Positions 48,994-58,270 of a stretch of 64,000 nt of DNA are shown here, piece after piece. Both the position numbers and the translations under genes were made by a program. The stretch lies in assembly GCA_045579665.1 (NCBI GenBank), contig JAZNMO010000128.1:1-64000 (forward strand), read 5' to 3'. Numbering within the stretch: position 1 is the stretch's first letter; each line of letters begins with the position of its first letter. The stretch comes from COE1 sp045579665 (GTDB lineage Bacteria > Bacillota > Clostridia > Lachnospirales > Lachnospiraceae). The notes beneath the pieces were generated by a model that worked only from the letters and a program-made list of their open reading frames with translations, had not been told where the DNA came from and searched no databases.

Positions 48994-49578
48994 TTAAACT
49001 CTAAGAAAAGAATAAATAATCTCTTCTGTCACTATCTTATCCATCTTTATATCATAAGCATCTGTCGGAATCATTTCCTCTGTAATCTGGCATGCAAAAG
49101 CAAGTGCCATCGTAGTAATCGGACGTTTATCACTCAAATAACGGTCATAAAATCCCTTTCCATAGCCAATACGATATCCATTCGTATCAAATGCCACTCC
49201 CGGAATTATTACCAGAGTATCCTCTGTCTGCCTCCACACAAAGCGCTTCTTTGGGTCAGCCTTTGGCTCTCTGATTCCCTTATATCCCTCAAAAAGCTGT
49301 GTTACAGAAACCACCTGATAAAACTCCATGGTGTTTGTCAATCCGTCTGACTTCGGGAAATAGACCTTTTTCTTATGTAACAGTGCATCTTCGAATAAAG
49401 CACGCGTCATCACTTCATGACAGTAATCTGCATACAGCAGAATATTCTGTGCCTCTTTATATTCATTAGTCTGTAATACCTTCTGCACAATAGCCTCGCT
49501 TTTGCTTACCACATCATCATGTGTCATAGCATTGCGAAGCGCAAGCATCCTCTTTCTGATTTGCTTCTTCTCTTCCAT
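48994..49578 (-). CDS. 5-formyltetrahydrofolate cyclo-ligase
   Basis: 194 residues. Converts 5-formyl-THF to 5,10-methenyl-THF with ATP. The N terminus KKQIRKRMLALRNAM and the ligand block GVAFDTNGYRIGYGKGFYDR are characteristic. Between DUF896 and proA genes, same strand, short gaps; one transcript is likely. Confidence 0.9.
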   Translation of the reverse strand: MEEKKQIRKRMLALRNAMTHDDVVSKSEAIVQKVLQTNEYKEAQNILLYADYCHEVMTRALFEDALLHKKKVYFPKSDGLTNTMEFYQVVSVTQLFEGYKGIREPKADPKKRFVWRQTEDTLVIIPGVAFDTNGYRIGYGKGFYDRYLSDKRPITTMALAFACQITEEMIPTDAYDIKMDKIVTEEIIYSFLRV

Positions 49579-49597
49579 CCTTTACACCTCGAACATC

Positions 49598-49825
49598 TTA
49601 TGAAGTTGGCTTCTTGCCTCCAAACTTCTCTCCAAGATTCTCCTTTGTACCATCAGGTCTGACAATCGTAATACTATCAAGCTGCCCACGCAAATTTGCT
49701 CTGAAATTTGCAACATAAGCTGCTCTAAGCTGCGCCTGTTCCGCTTTCTCTTCCTCTGTCAGCCCCTCTGCCTGAGACTTATGATATAACTCATTAATTC
49801 TAGCGATTTGTTCATCTAATGTCAT
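49598..49825 (-). CDS. DUF896 (YnzC-like) small protein
   Basis: 75 residues from ATG 49825, with GGAGG 8 nt before it. INELYHKSQAEGLTEEEKAE followed by QAQLRAAYVANFRANLRGQL is the helical DUF896 signature. Function not established. Lies within the proB-proA operon. Confidence 0.85.
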   Translation of the reverse strand: MTLDEQIARINELYHKSQAEGLTEEEKAEQAQLRAAYVANFRANLRGQLDSITIVRPDGTKENLGEKFGGKKPTS

Positions 49826-49860
49826 TTTAAAGTCCTCCAAAAAACCAAATCATAAACCAC

Positions 49861-50715
49861 CTATTTGTGAAGCTGGTCTACAAATTCTGCCAAATCAAAC
49901 TCATCATTTATATTTGCTTTAAAAATGGTTCCGTAATTTCTGCCTTCCATAATTCTATGAATTACACGAACATCTTTGCCATTGGCAATTACCATATCGG
50001 CACCTGAATATGTAGCAATCTTGGCAGCAGTCAGCTTTGTTTCCATACCACCTGTTCCCGAATCACTACCAGTAGTTCCCTTACCCATGCGCAACAACTC
50101 TTCTGTCAAACTATCTACACGCTCAATAAACTGTGCCTGCGAATTCTTTCTAGGGTCATCTGTATACAAACCATCTATATCTGACAAAAGAATCAATAAG
50201 TCTGCCCCGGTCAAAGCCGTAACAACTGCAGAAAGTGTATCATTATCACCAATAACCTGCTCTAACTCAAAGGTAGATACCGTATCATTCTCATTAACAA
50301 CCGGAATAACGCCCATCTCCAACAATTGACTGAAGGTATTCTGTGCATTCCGGCGTGACACCTCATCTACAATTGTATTTCTAGTCATCAAAATCTGTGC
50401 TGCCTGATGATTATACTCTGAAAAAATTCTCTGATAAGTAGACATGAGTCTTGCCTGTCCAATCGCCGCACATGCCTGCTTTTCCGAAATATTAGAAGTC
50501 TTCTTTAGTCCAACAGCTCTTCTTCCACAGGCAACCGCACCTGATGTAACCAAAATAACATCCTTCCCCTGATTACGAATATTACATAATTCGCGTACCA
50601 GAATATCCATCTTTATATAATCAAGGTCGCCCGTCTCAGGGTGCTGTAAAGATGATGAACCTATCTTTACTACGATTCTTTGTTTTTGCTTGAGGTTCTT
50701 ACGTAAATCTCCCAC
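49861..50715 (-). CDS. proB: Glutamate 5-kinase
   Basis: 284 residues, short form without PUA domain. First step of proline synthesis, ATP phosphorylation of glutamate. RIVVKIGSSSLQ, VTSGAVACGRRAVG, VVNENDTVST, IGDNDTLSAVV and SGTGGMETKLTAAKIA show the amino-acid kinase fold. GTG start behind GGAGGGAAAGCA. First gene of its operon. Confidence 0.95.
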   Translation of the reverse strand: MGDLRKNLKQKQRIVVKIGSSSLQHPETGDLDYIKMDILVRELCNIRNQGKDVILVTSGAVACGRRAVGLKKTSNISEKQACAAIGQARLMSTYQRIFSEYNHQAAQILMTRNTIVDEVSRRNAQNTFSQLLEMGVIPVVNENDTVSTFELEQVIGDNDTLSAVVTALTGADLLILLSDIDGLYTDDPRKNSQAQFIERVDSLTEELLRMGKGTTGSDSGTGGMETKLTAAKIATYSGADMVIANGKDVRVIHRIMEGRNYGTIFKANINDEFDLAEFVDQLHK

Positions 50716-50758
50716 TGCTTTCCCTCCGTATATTTATTCATTTTATACATCGTTTCAT

Positions 50759-50787
50759 ATTGTAATGCATTTTGGGCATACTGTCTA
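50759..50787 (-). promoter_or_regulatory. proB promoter
   Basis: -35 TAGACA (50782-50787), 17-bp spacer, -10 TACAAT (50759-50764). Confidence 0.7.
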
Positions 50788-50808
50788 GTGTTCCCGACCT
50801 TGAATTAA

Positions 50809-52308
50809 TCAACTTTTTAACTTAAATAAATAATAATCCACCGGCGTGCCAAAATGCATGTATGTTTCCGAGGCTACAAGTTCGTAGTTATCATATATTG
50901 AATCAGGATAATTATTTCCTGTTACAACAAATTGCACAAGTCCCTCCTCAATATAACGTATCTGCTCCATTGACATCTCCGGATAAGACATATTACACGT
51001 ATGATAGAATCTGCAAGTCGGCATTATGTCTGCTACCGTATATAATCCAACATCCAAACAACCATAATTTAGCAATGTCGGATTCTCTTCCTGTTCAATT
51101 GCTTCCTTAAACCGAAACAAAAAGAAGTCTTCCTTTTCGTAACTCATAAAATAAGTATTGCCGGAATACTGATAAGCAATACTTGTGCAACATACAATCA
51201 CAATACTACACACTACTGCTTGTATCCTTCTTTTTCCTCTTACTATCTTTGCCTTGTAAATCAACAAATCAAGCAACCATCCTATGTATGCTGCTCCAAC
51301 GACAGAAAATGTCATAAGCGGAATCGAATAATATGGTAAATTCGCATCTCCGATATAAATACCCAAAAAAGTAAATCCGAACAAAAAACATATATTGAAC
51401 TTTTCATACCATCTTGTTTTCAAAGAAAATACCATTGCCAACATACCAATTATAATAAAAACAAAGTATGATGTATTATCCATAACCAGAAAATATAAGA
51501 TTTTGGCTAACAAATATATTTTTTCAACTACTCCAGGACCGTCTGATACATTCGCATAAAGAAAAATATTATTATAAATATAGCATTCAAAATAATCCCC
51601 CAAGGCATTATTGAATCCAAAATACAACAACCACGGCACAGAAGGTATTACCATACCAGTCAAAAATATAGCACTGGTTTTTATTACATCTTTCCATTTT
51701 CCTCTTAAAACAATCGTCAGTAAATAAAAAGCTATCCACGCAAACCAAAAACCTAAAATATTAAATTTAATTTGTAATATGATTCCTGCAAAAATACCAT
51801 TCGTTAAAATGATACTTGTATTCATTAATAAATCTTTATTTTCTTTATAATGTTTTACAATATGGTATAAGCTAATTGCCATAAACGGCAAACAAAATTC
51901 TTCTGCAGAACCGCCCCAATAAAAGCTCCATGACACTGTCATTGCACATGCCAAAACAGGCAACAGCACTCTTGCTACATTCTCACTGCTGTACAATCGA
52001 ATTAGTTTGTACGCATAATACAGAAAAACCGAAAGCGAAACAATCTCTAAAATAAAAACTCCCAAAAAAGTGTCATGTGATATCAGCCATGCAATACCAT
52101 AGATCAAAAACAAATATGGGCCTTTTTGTTCGAACAGGTCCTTATATAATACCTGCCCGTTCATCATACCTTTTCCCATTGTAAAGAAGCAATTTGCATC
52201 ATTCCAATCATTACATGGATATAAAAAAGATGATCTACTGCATATTAGCAAAAATACAAATGCAACAAAAACGCAATAAAAACAAGTCCATAAATTATAT
52301 TTGCGCAT
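50809..52308 (-). CDS. Membrane glycosyltransferase-like protein (GT39/GT-C type)
   Basis: 499 residues from ATG 52308 behind GGAGGATACT. About ten to twelve membrane helices. PCNDWNDANCFFTMGKGMMN, GQVLYKDLFEQKGPYLFLIY at the first outer loop is the acidic loop pattern of GT-C transferases that use lipid-linked sugars. Substrate not known. Its start abuts the end of the FAD-dehydrogenase gene. Confidence 0.75.
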   Translation of the reverse strand: MRKYNLWTCFYCVFVAFVFLLICSRSSFLYPCNDWNDANCFFTMGKGMMNGQVLYKDLFEQKGPYLFLIYGIAWLISHDTFLGVFILEIVSLSVFLYYAYKLIRLYSSENVARVLLPVLACAMTVSWSFYWGGSAEEFCLPFMAISLYHIVKHYKENKDLLMNTSIILTNGIFAGIILQIKFNILGFWFAWIAFYLLTIVLRGKWKDVIKTSAIFLTGMVIPSVPWLLYFGFNNALGDYFECYIYNNIFLYANVSDGPGVVEKIYLLAKILYFLVMDNTSYFVFIIIGMLAMVFSLKTRWYEKFNICFLFGFTFLGIYIGDANLPYYSIPLMTFSVVGAAYIGWLLDLLIYKAKIVRGKRRIQAVVCSIVIVCCTSIAYQYSGNTYFMSYEKEDFFLFRFKEAIEQEENPTLLNYGCLDVGLYTVADIMPTCRFYHTCNMSYPEMSMEQIRYIEEGLVQFVVTGNNYPDSIYDNYELVASETYMHFGTPVDYYLFKLKS

Positions 52309-52319
52309 AGTATCCTCCA

Positions 52320-53972
52320 TTATCCTTTTGTATCATGATATCTTCCATATTGCTTTGCAATCTGTTCTGCCACTACCATTCCATCCATGGCAGCAGATGT
52401 AATTCCTCCCGCATAGCCTGCACCCTCTCCACAAGGATATAAGCCTCTTACTGCCGGACTTTGCAGACACTCATCTCTATGAATACGAATTGGTGAAGAG
52501 GTTCTGCTTTCTACGCCTGAAAGAATCGCATCGTCTGCCGCAAAGCCGGGAATCACTTTATCAAAATGAGTCATCCCCTCTATAAATGCACTCTCACATG
52601 AATCAGGCAATAAGCCCCTTAAATTTGTCCATTTATAGCCGCCCTTATTACATGGACTGTTTTGGTCAACCGAACCAGTTGAGTCAACGCCCGTAACATA
52701 GTCCTTATAGTACTGTATCGGAATCATTCCGTTCCCAAGCTCATAGGCTTTTTCTTCCAGCCTTCTTTGGAACTCCATACCTGCAAGAGCCCCTTCGTAA
52801 CCATAATCCTCAGGTGTCACCGCAACAATAATCGCACTATTTGCATTGTGACTAGCTCGGTCAGAATAACTCATGCCGTTTACAGCAAGTCTTCCCTTCT
52901 CACTAGAGGCATTCACCACATAGCCGCCGGGACACATACAGAAGGAATATACACCTCTGCCACTGCTTGTCTTAGCTGTTACCTTATAAGGTGCCGCCGG
53001 AAGCTCAGCTCCATGCTCACTTCCATACATTCTCTCATTAATCAGACTTTGTGGGTGCTCAACACGCATACCAACCGCAAATGACTTTGCTTCCATCGGC
53101 ACCTCAATCTGATTCAGATACGCAAAAGTATCTCTTGCGCTATGTCCAATTGCCAAAACAACCTGTTCTGCTTCCAGCTGATACTCTCCATTTACTTCAA
53201 TACCACAAATTGCGCCGTCCCGAATCTCTAATCCGGTAACCTTACTTCCAAAATGTACCTCGCCGCCATTTTTGATAATTTCCTTACGCATATTGGCAAC
53301 TACAGTTCTCAACACATCTGTTCCGATATGGGGCTTTCCGTCAAATAAAATCTCCTTAGGTGCTCCCATTTCAACAAAAATCCGTAGTACCTCTTTATTA
53401 CGTCCGTATTTATCCTTTACCAATGTATTCAGCTTGCCATCCGAAAAAGTTCCGGCACCACCTTCGCCAAACTGAACATTAGACTCTGTATTTAAAACGC
53501 CTTCCTTCCAAAAGCGCTCTACATCCTCGGTTCTTTTATCAACCTCATATCCACGTTCTAAAAGAATCGGCTGATATCCATGCTTTGCCAACATATAGCC
53601 GCAGAACAAACCTGCAGGTCCCATGCCTACTATAACAGGTCGATGTTCCAGCGTCTCACTTCCACTTTGCGGAAACTCATATGTAACAAGGTCACTCATC
53701 AAAATATTTGCATTTTTACATTTCTTCACTGTCTTTTCTTCTGAAAGAGTATTAAGACTCACTCCAAGAGAATATACCTGGAAAATCTGAGGTTTACGTC
53801 TTGCATCAATTGAATGCTTTAGAATTTCCAAGTCCTTTATCTCAGAAACAGGAACCTTCAAAAGCTTTGCCGCCTTTGTCTTCAATGTATTCGTATCATC
53901 AAGCATATCTGCAAGCGTTTTCTTTTTTCCATTCCATATCAGTTCAGATTTTAACTGATTAATCACTATCAT
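52320..53972 (-). CDS. FAD-dependent dehydrogenase (COG2509 type)
   Basis: 550 residues. N-terminal 90-residue ACT-like part, then HRPVIVGMGPAGLFCGYMLA (FAD-binding Rossmann), GGAGTFSDGKLNTLVKD and, at the end, LYPCGEGAGYAGGITSAAMD. Conserved but of unknown substrate. Eighteen nt downstream of the HI0933-family gene, another flavoprotein of the same general type. Confidence 0.85.
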   Translation of the reverse strand: MIVINQLKSELIWNGKKKTLADMLDDTNTLKTKAAKLLKVPVSEIKDLEILKHSIDARRKPQIFQVYSLGVSLNTLSEEKTVKKCKNANILMSDLVTYEFPQSGSETLEHRPVIVGMGPAGLFCGYMLAKHGYQPILLERGYEVDKRTEDVERFWKEGVLNTESNVQFGEGGAGTFSDGKLNTLVKDKYGRNKEVLRIFVEMGAPKEILFDGKPHIGTDVLRTVVANMRKEIIKNGGEVHFGSKVTGLEIRDGAICGIEVNGEYQLEAEQVVLAIGHSARDTFAYLNQIEVPMEAKSFAVGMRVEHPQSLINERMYGSEHGAELPAAPYKVTAKTSSGRGVYSFCMCPGGYVVNASSEKGRLAVNGMSYSDRASHNANSAIIVAVTPEDYGYEGALAGMEFQRRLEEKAYELGNGMIPIQYYKDYVTGVDSTGSVDQNSPCNKGGYKWTNLRGLLPDSCESAFIEGMTHFDKVIPGFAADDAILSGVESRTSSPIRIHRDECLQSPAVRGLYPCGEGAGYAGGITSAAMDGMVVAEQIAKQYGRYHDTKG

Positions 53973-53990
53973 GTATCGTTATCTACCTTT

Positions 53991-55289
53991 CTATTCTCTG
54001 GCAGCACCAAGTCCAGCACACCTTCCACTGCTCCATGCCCATTGCAAATTATAACCGCCACAGATTCCGTCACAATCCAAAATCTCTCCTGCAAAAAACA
54101 CATTCTCCTGCAACAAAGATTCCATATCATCCGAAACCTCTGACAAAGGCACACCGCCGCAACAAACCTGCGCATTTTCAAATGGATTCGTTGCACTTAC
54201 TACAACCTTAAATTCCTTTAGCAAACAAAGGCACTTTTCCCATTCCTTCTTTGAAATATCTCCAAGTTTATCCGCTAACGACACCTTCCCAAAACGGCAA
54301 ACCAATGCCGCTATCTTCTTATTCACAAGACCGGAAAGCATCTCTTCCAGTGTCTTATAAGCAAACCTTTCTTTTGCCTCAATAAGTTCCTGCAAAGCCT
54401 CTTCTGACAAAAATGTCATAAAATCAATACTTACTTCACAACGTTTCTTCTCATGCAAAGCTCTTGCTGCTATACGACTGAATTGAAATACAGGAATCCC
54501 TGAAATACCGTAATCCGTCAACTGCAGCTCGCCTTCTTCTTCGAAGCACTGTACTCCATCTATGTACAGGCACAGCTTTGCCTGTGCTCGAACACCTGAT
54601 ACCGACTTAAAATAATCTCCCTCGCAACGTAGCTGCACCAAAGCCGGCAAAGGCTTTATCAAAGAATGTCCCAACGACCTAGCCAATGCATATCCGGAGC
54701 CATCAGACCCTGCAACCGATGCAGCTTGTCCACCAGTCGCTATAATTAATGCATCATATTCCATCGATTTTCTTATAGGTTGTATCTGTTGTTTAGTAAT
54801 TTCCTTTTTTCCTTTCTTTCCCTGGACTTTTTCTACCTCAGGAAGCAGAAAATACTCCACTATTCCTCCCTGCTTAGCCGGAACAATCGCTGTCACATCC
54901 GCATTGGTAATCATACGAATCTGCATATGCTCGCAGGTCAAACGAAGCACGTCCAAAACACTCGAAGCCTGCTCCGACACAGGATACACGCCTCCATCTC
55001 TCTTTTCCTTTGTATATAACCCAATTTCTTGGAAAAAGCTTCTGGTCGCTTTCGCATCAAAACTCTTAATACACGCCTCTATCTTCGCAATATCCTCTCC
55101 GTAATACTTACCACTGATATCGCTCATATTGGTCAAATTACATTTACCGTTTCCGGTCATAAGAATTTTCTTCCCAACTCTATCCTTATGCTCTAATATG
55201 GTAACCGCAGCACCTTCCTTTGACGCTGTAATCGCCGCCATCATACCAGCCGCACCGCCACCGATTATAACTACATTTTTCTTATTCAT
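53991..55289 (-). CDS. HI0933-family flavoprotein (YhiN-like)
   Basis: 432 residues. FAD-binding NVVIIGGGAAGMMAAITASK, KILMTGNGKCNLTN and C-terminal FFAGEILDCDGICGGYNLQW are the COG2081 family signature. Reaction unknown. Promoter at 55325-55353; AAAGGAG ribosome site. Confidence 0.9.
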   Translation of the reverse strand: MNKKNVVIIGGGAAGMMAAITASKEGAAVTILEHKDRVGKKILMTGNGKCNLTNMSDISGKYYGEDIAKIEACIKSFDAKATRSFFQEIGLYTKEKRDGGVYPVSEQASSVLDVLRLTCEHMQIRMITNADVTAIVPAKQGGIVEYFLLPEVEKVQGKKGKKEITKQQIQPIRKSMEYDALIIATGGQAASVAGSDGSGYALARSLGHSLIKPLPALVQLRCEGDYFKSVSGVRAQAKLCLYIDGVQCFEEEGELQLTDYGISGIPVFQFSRIAARALHEKKRCEVSIDFMTFLSEEALQELIEAKERFAYKTLEEMLSGLVNKKIAALVCRFGKVSLADKLGDISKKEWEKCLCLLKEFKVVVSATNPFENAQVCCGGVPLSEVSDDMESLLQENVFFAGEILDCDGICGGYNLQWAWSSGRCAGLGAARE

Positions 55290-55324
55290 ACTGCGTGTTA
55301 CTCCTTTCGTATTTTGTACGCTTT

Positions 55325-55353
55325 ATCTTAGCATAGATTTGTCTTCTTTACAA
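55325..55353 (-). promoter_or_regulatory. Promoter of the HI0933-family gene
   Basis: -35 TTGTAA (55348-55353), 17-bp spacer, -10 TAAGAT (55325-55330). Confidence 0.65.
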
Positions 55354-55383
55354 ACACTCATCCGCACATTCTATTCCTTAGCT

Positions 55384-56028
55384 TTAACTGCTATAGGATT
55401 CCAAAAAGTTATATATTGCCTCTTCACTTGCCATATATTTTCCATTTACAATTTCTTCTTGGAGCTTTTGCGGAAGCTCCTCCAGCATCAGGTCTGTTTT
55501 AAAATATAATGTACTCTTATCCATCTTATACACCCAAACATAATGGTCGATTGCCATTAGATAAAAGCCTGTTTCCACCACAGAAGTATCATACACTCTT
55601 ACAATTTTTACTTTTTCACCAGAAAAGGCAACAAGAGTCTGCGAACAAAAACCTTTCTCCCTCTCCTCCAAAGTCAAAACACGACTATCCTCTTCCAATG
55701 CCGCTTCCAACTCTTCTCTATTCATATCAATATACTTTCCTGGAAGCTTTTCTTCCACCAAAGTAATTTGATTATTACTTCTATCCAGATTCTCATAAAC
55801 ACATATCGTATTGCAAGTAGTCAGTTCGTTGAAATTTTGCGCCTGCGAAGGTCCGATTTCTATATTTTCAGGTTGTAACTCCTGCATTTCTTCCATACTT
55901 TCCATTTCCGGCTGTATCCCCATCTGAGATTGCCCATCCATCCCCTGACGCTTCCACAACAAAAGAAACAATACTATCGCAATCAATGTCAAAAGCAAAA
56001 ACAAGCCGATTCTATATCCAAGTTTCAT
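55384..56028 (-). CDS. Membrane-anchored protein with BofC-like C-terminal domain
   Basis: 214 residues. N-terminal membrane helix (about 7-25), Met/Glu/Gln-rich linker, then a domain ending in FYLMAIDHYVWVYKMDKSTL and ASEEAIYNFLESYSS, a pattern of BofC C-terminal-domain proteins of clostridia. BofC controls SpoIVB in Bacillus forespores; a sporulation role here is inference. AAGGAG before ATG. Confidence 0.7.
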   Translation of the reverse strand: MKLGYRIGLFLLLTLIAIVLFLLLWKRQGMDGQSQMGIQPEMESMEEMQELQPENIEIGPSQAQNFNELTTCNTICVYENLDRSNNQITLVEEKLPGKYIDMNREELEAALEEDSRVLTLEEREKGFCSQTLVAFSGEKVKIVRVYDTSVVETGFYLMAIDHYVWVYKMDKSTLYFKTDLMLEELPQKLQEEIVNGKYMASEEAIYNFLESYSS

Positions 56029-56106
56029 AACCGGTCTCCTTATTCTAGTAAACTTACGAACATAGTATCAGCTTATTTTTCTTATTTTATTCAATTAAAT
56101 TCATCA

Positions 56107-57738
56107 TTACATGAGCTTACACTTCTTTGCAATGGTAATAAGTGTTCTGCCACCCGGCATACTCTTCATATCCGCCTCAGTTAATCCCTTCAAAAGAATC
56201 AATGCTACAAAGTAAACAATCACACCTACCAAAATACAAACAATAACAGAAAGTACATTTCCCATAAATTGCGTAAGCAGCTTGCTTAAGCCCAAAATCA
56301 CACCACCCATAATCAATGCACTCACAAATGGTATCACAAAAGTGCGCACCCATTCCTGATGAAAATGGATTTCTCTGCGAATCGCCAATGCATTTAAGAT
56401 ACACATGATTATCGCAAATACAATATTAGAATAAATAACGCCTTCAATCCCCATATCCATCTGCAACATCAAATACAAAACAGCAACATGAATTACCAAA
56501 GCGATTGCCGAATGAATAACCGGCACATTCACCTTGTTAATTCCTTGTAATACACCATTTGTCAATGTTGACATAGACAAAAATACAACCGATATAGAAC
56601 CAATCTGTAGAAAATTAACTGCTAAATCACCCTTATCAGGGAAAAGCATGTTAATAATCGGACTTGCAAGCACCGCAAGTCCCACTGCACTCGGTATGGT
56701 AATCATCATAGTAAAACGCATTGCCTGATTAATTTTCTGCTCAATATCCTTTAACTGGCTTTTCACCAATAGTCCCGTTAAAACAGGAACCACTGAAGAA
56801 CACATCGCATTTGCAAGTGCTAAAGGTACATTAATTAAAATTTTATATTGGCCTGTATACACACCCCAATAATCATCTTTAACCTCCGCAAAACCTTTTT
56901 CAATCATTACCTGATTATAAATTCTAATATCAATAAATTCACTAATATTATATACAGTAGTACTTAATAACACTGGCACAATCGTCAATAACATAATACG
57001 AAAAACTGTGCTATAGCTTTCTGCTCTGGAATTCACATCCTTGCGTACCAAATACTTTACCTTAGGTCGATATGCCATATAGACAAGCACCAGGAATCCA
57101 AGCCCGACAATCGCTCCGACAACCGGTCCAAGCGATGCACCAGCCGCACCATATGCCGGTGCATAATTCTCATTATGAAGAAGCGCACCTACCTTTTCGC
57201 CTCTTCCAAAGAGCACCACGGCACCCGCAAGACTAACTATCACTACAAAAATCTGCTCGATAATCTGCGATACCGCTGTCGGCATCATGGTTCCAATACC
57301 CTGAAAATAGCCTCTGAGCACTCCCATAACAGATACAATCAATAGCGCAGGCCCTAATACCTTAAGCGCCATCGCACTCATCGGGGTCATCACAAATCGA
57401 TTGGCAATCCAGTCACCAAATATTTCTACTGCGGCAAATGCAATTCCTCCTGAGACAATCGCAAATATCATCGCACACTGAAAAGCTTTTTGTGCATTCT
57501 TGTATTGATGCTTTGATATTCTGGCAGATACCAACTTAGAAACCGCAAGTGGTAAACTGTATGAAGATATAATCAGCATAATATTGTAAACTGCATATGC
57601 TGTTGAATAATATGAATTACCTACATTACCGATAATATTTGTCAATGGAATTCTTCTAAGAAGCCCAATCAATCTTGCGATAATACCTGCTATTGCAAGA
57701 ATACTGCCTTGTAGGACTAAATTATTTTTCTTTTTCAT
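56107..57738 (-). CDS. Oligosaccharide flippase, SpoVB/MurJ-like
   Basis: 543 residues from ATG 57738 (MKKKNNLVLQGSILAIAGII) behind AGGG. About 14 membrane helices, MATE-type fold; GLLRRIPLTNIIG is the family N-terminal motif. Moves lipid-linked wall precursors. SpoVB is needed for spore cortex in Bacillus. A longer start overlapping ybeY lacks support. Confidence 0.85.
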   Translation of the reverse strand: MKKKNNLVLQGSILAIAGIIARLIGLLRRIPLTNIIGNVGNSYYSTAYAVYNIMLIISSYSLPLAVSKLVSARISKHQYKNAQKAFQCAMIFAIVSGGIAFAAVEIFGDWIANRFVMTPMSAMALKVLGPALLIVSVMGVLRGYFQGIGTMMPTAVSQIIEQIFVVIVSLAGAVVLFGRGEKVGALLHNENYAPAYGAAGASLGPVVGAIVGLGFLVLVYMAYRPKVKYLVRKDVNSRAESYSTVFRIMLLTIVPVLLSTTVYNISEFIDIRIYNQVMIEKGFAEVKDDYWGVYTGQYKILINVPLALANAMCSSVVPVLTGLLVKSQLKDIEQKINQAMRFTMMITIPSAVGLAVLASPIINMLFPDKGDLAVNFLQIGSISVVFLSMSTLTNGVLQGINKVNVPVIHSAIALVIHVAVLYLMLQMDMGIEGVIYSNIVFAIIMCILNALAIRREIHFHQEWVRTFVIPFVSALIMGGVILGLSKLLTQFMGNVLSVIVCILVGVIVYFVALILLKGLTEADMKSMPGGRTLITIAKKCKLM

Positions 57739-57772
57739 ACTCACCCTACTGTGTCTCCTTCTGCAAAATCTA

Positions 57773-58270
57773 CTATCTGGTAATGCCAAGTGCGTTCAGA
57801 ATCTCCTCCTGCTTACGCTCCATTACCTTTGCTTCCTCTTCTTCCATATGGTCGTATCCAAGCAGATGAAGCATACTATGAGCCACTAAGAAAGCAAACT
57901 CTCTAAGAGGCGCATGCCCATAGCTTTCTGCCTGCTCATACACCTTATCTACAGAAACTACGATGTCTCCAAGACAAAGCTCCCCAGTCTCCGGGTCAAA
58001 ATAGTCCTCAACATAATCTTCAATACCGCTAAAATCAGCCGGAGCTTCATAATCAACATTTGGAAATGACAGTACATCAGTAGGTCTGTCAATATCTCGA
58101 AACTCCTTATTCAGCTGATGAATTCCGTCATTATCCGTAAGGGTAACCGATACCATCACCTCATAAGGACATTCCTCACTATCCAAAGCCTGATTAATCA
58201 CCTTTTCAACTACCTCTTCCACATTAAACGGAAGCTCTTTTTCACACTCATTCTCTACGTAAAAAGTCAT
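57773..58270 (-). CDS. ybeY: Endoribonuclease YbeY (16S rRNA maturation)
   Basis: 165 residues from ATG 58270 (MTFYVENECE), overlapping the pgpH-like gene by 23 nt. Zinc motif HSMLHLLGYDH. RDIDRPTDVLSFPN and GDIVVSVDKV are family marks. Single-strand RNase for 16S 3' end and ribosome quality control. Part of the phoH-pgpH-ybeY block. Confidence 0.93.
   Translation of the reverse strand: MTFYVENECEKELPFNVEEVVEKVINQALDSEECPYEVMVSVTLTDNDGIHQLNKEFRDIDRPTDVLSFPNVDYEAPADFSGIEDYVEDYFDPETGELCLGDIVVSVDKVYEQAESYGHAPLREFAFLVAHSMLHLLGYDHMEEEEAKVMERKQEEILNALGITR

Noticed and set aside
48946..49350. Plus-strand 134-codon ORF over the cyclo-ligase gene
   Set aside because: Cys/Ile/Asn-rich shadow of a clearly conserved minus-strand gene.
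57270..57290. TGCGAT- and TGCGAC-containing sites in other places (for example 13971, 24157, 43461) as further palindrome copies
   Set aside because: They share only one half-site and lack the TCGCA arm at the right spacing.
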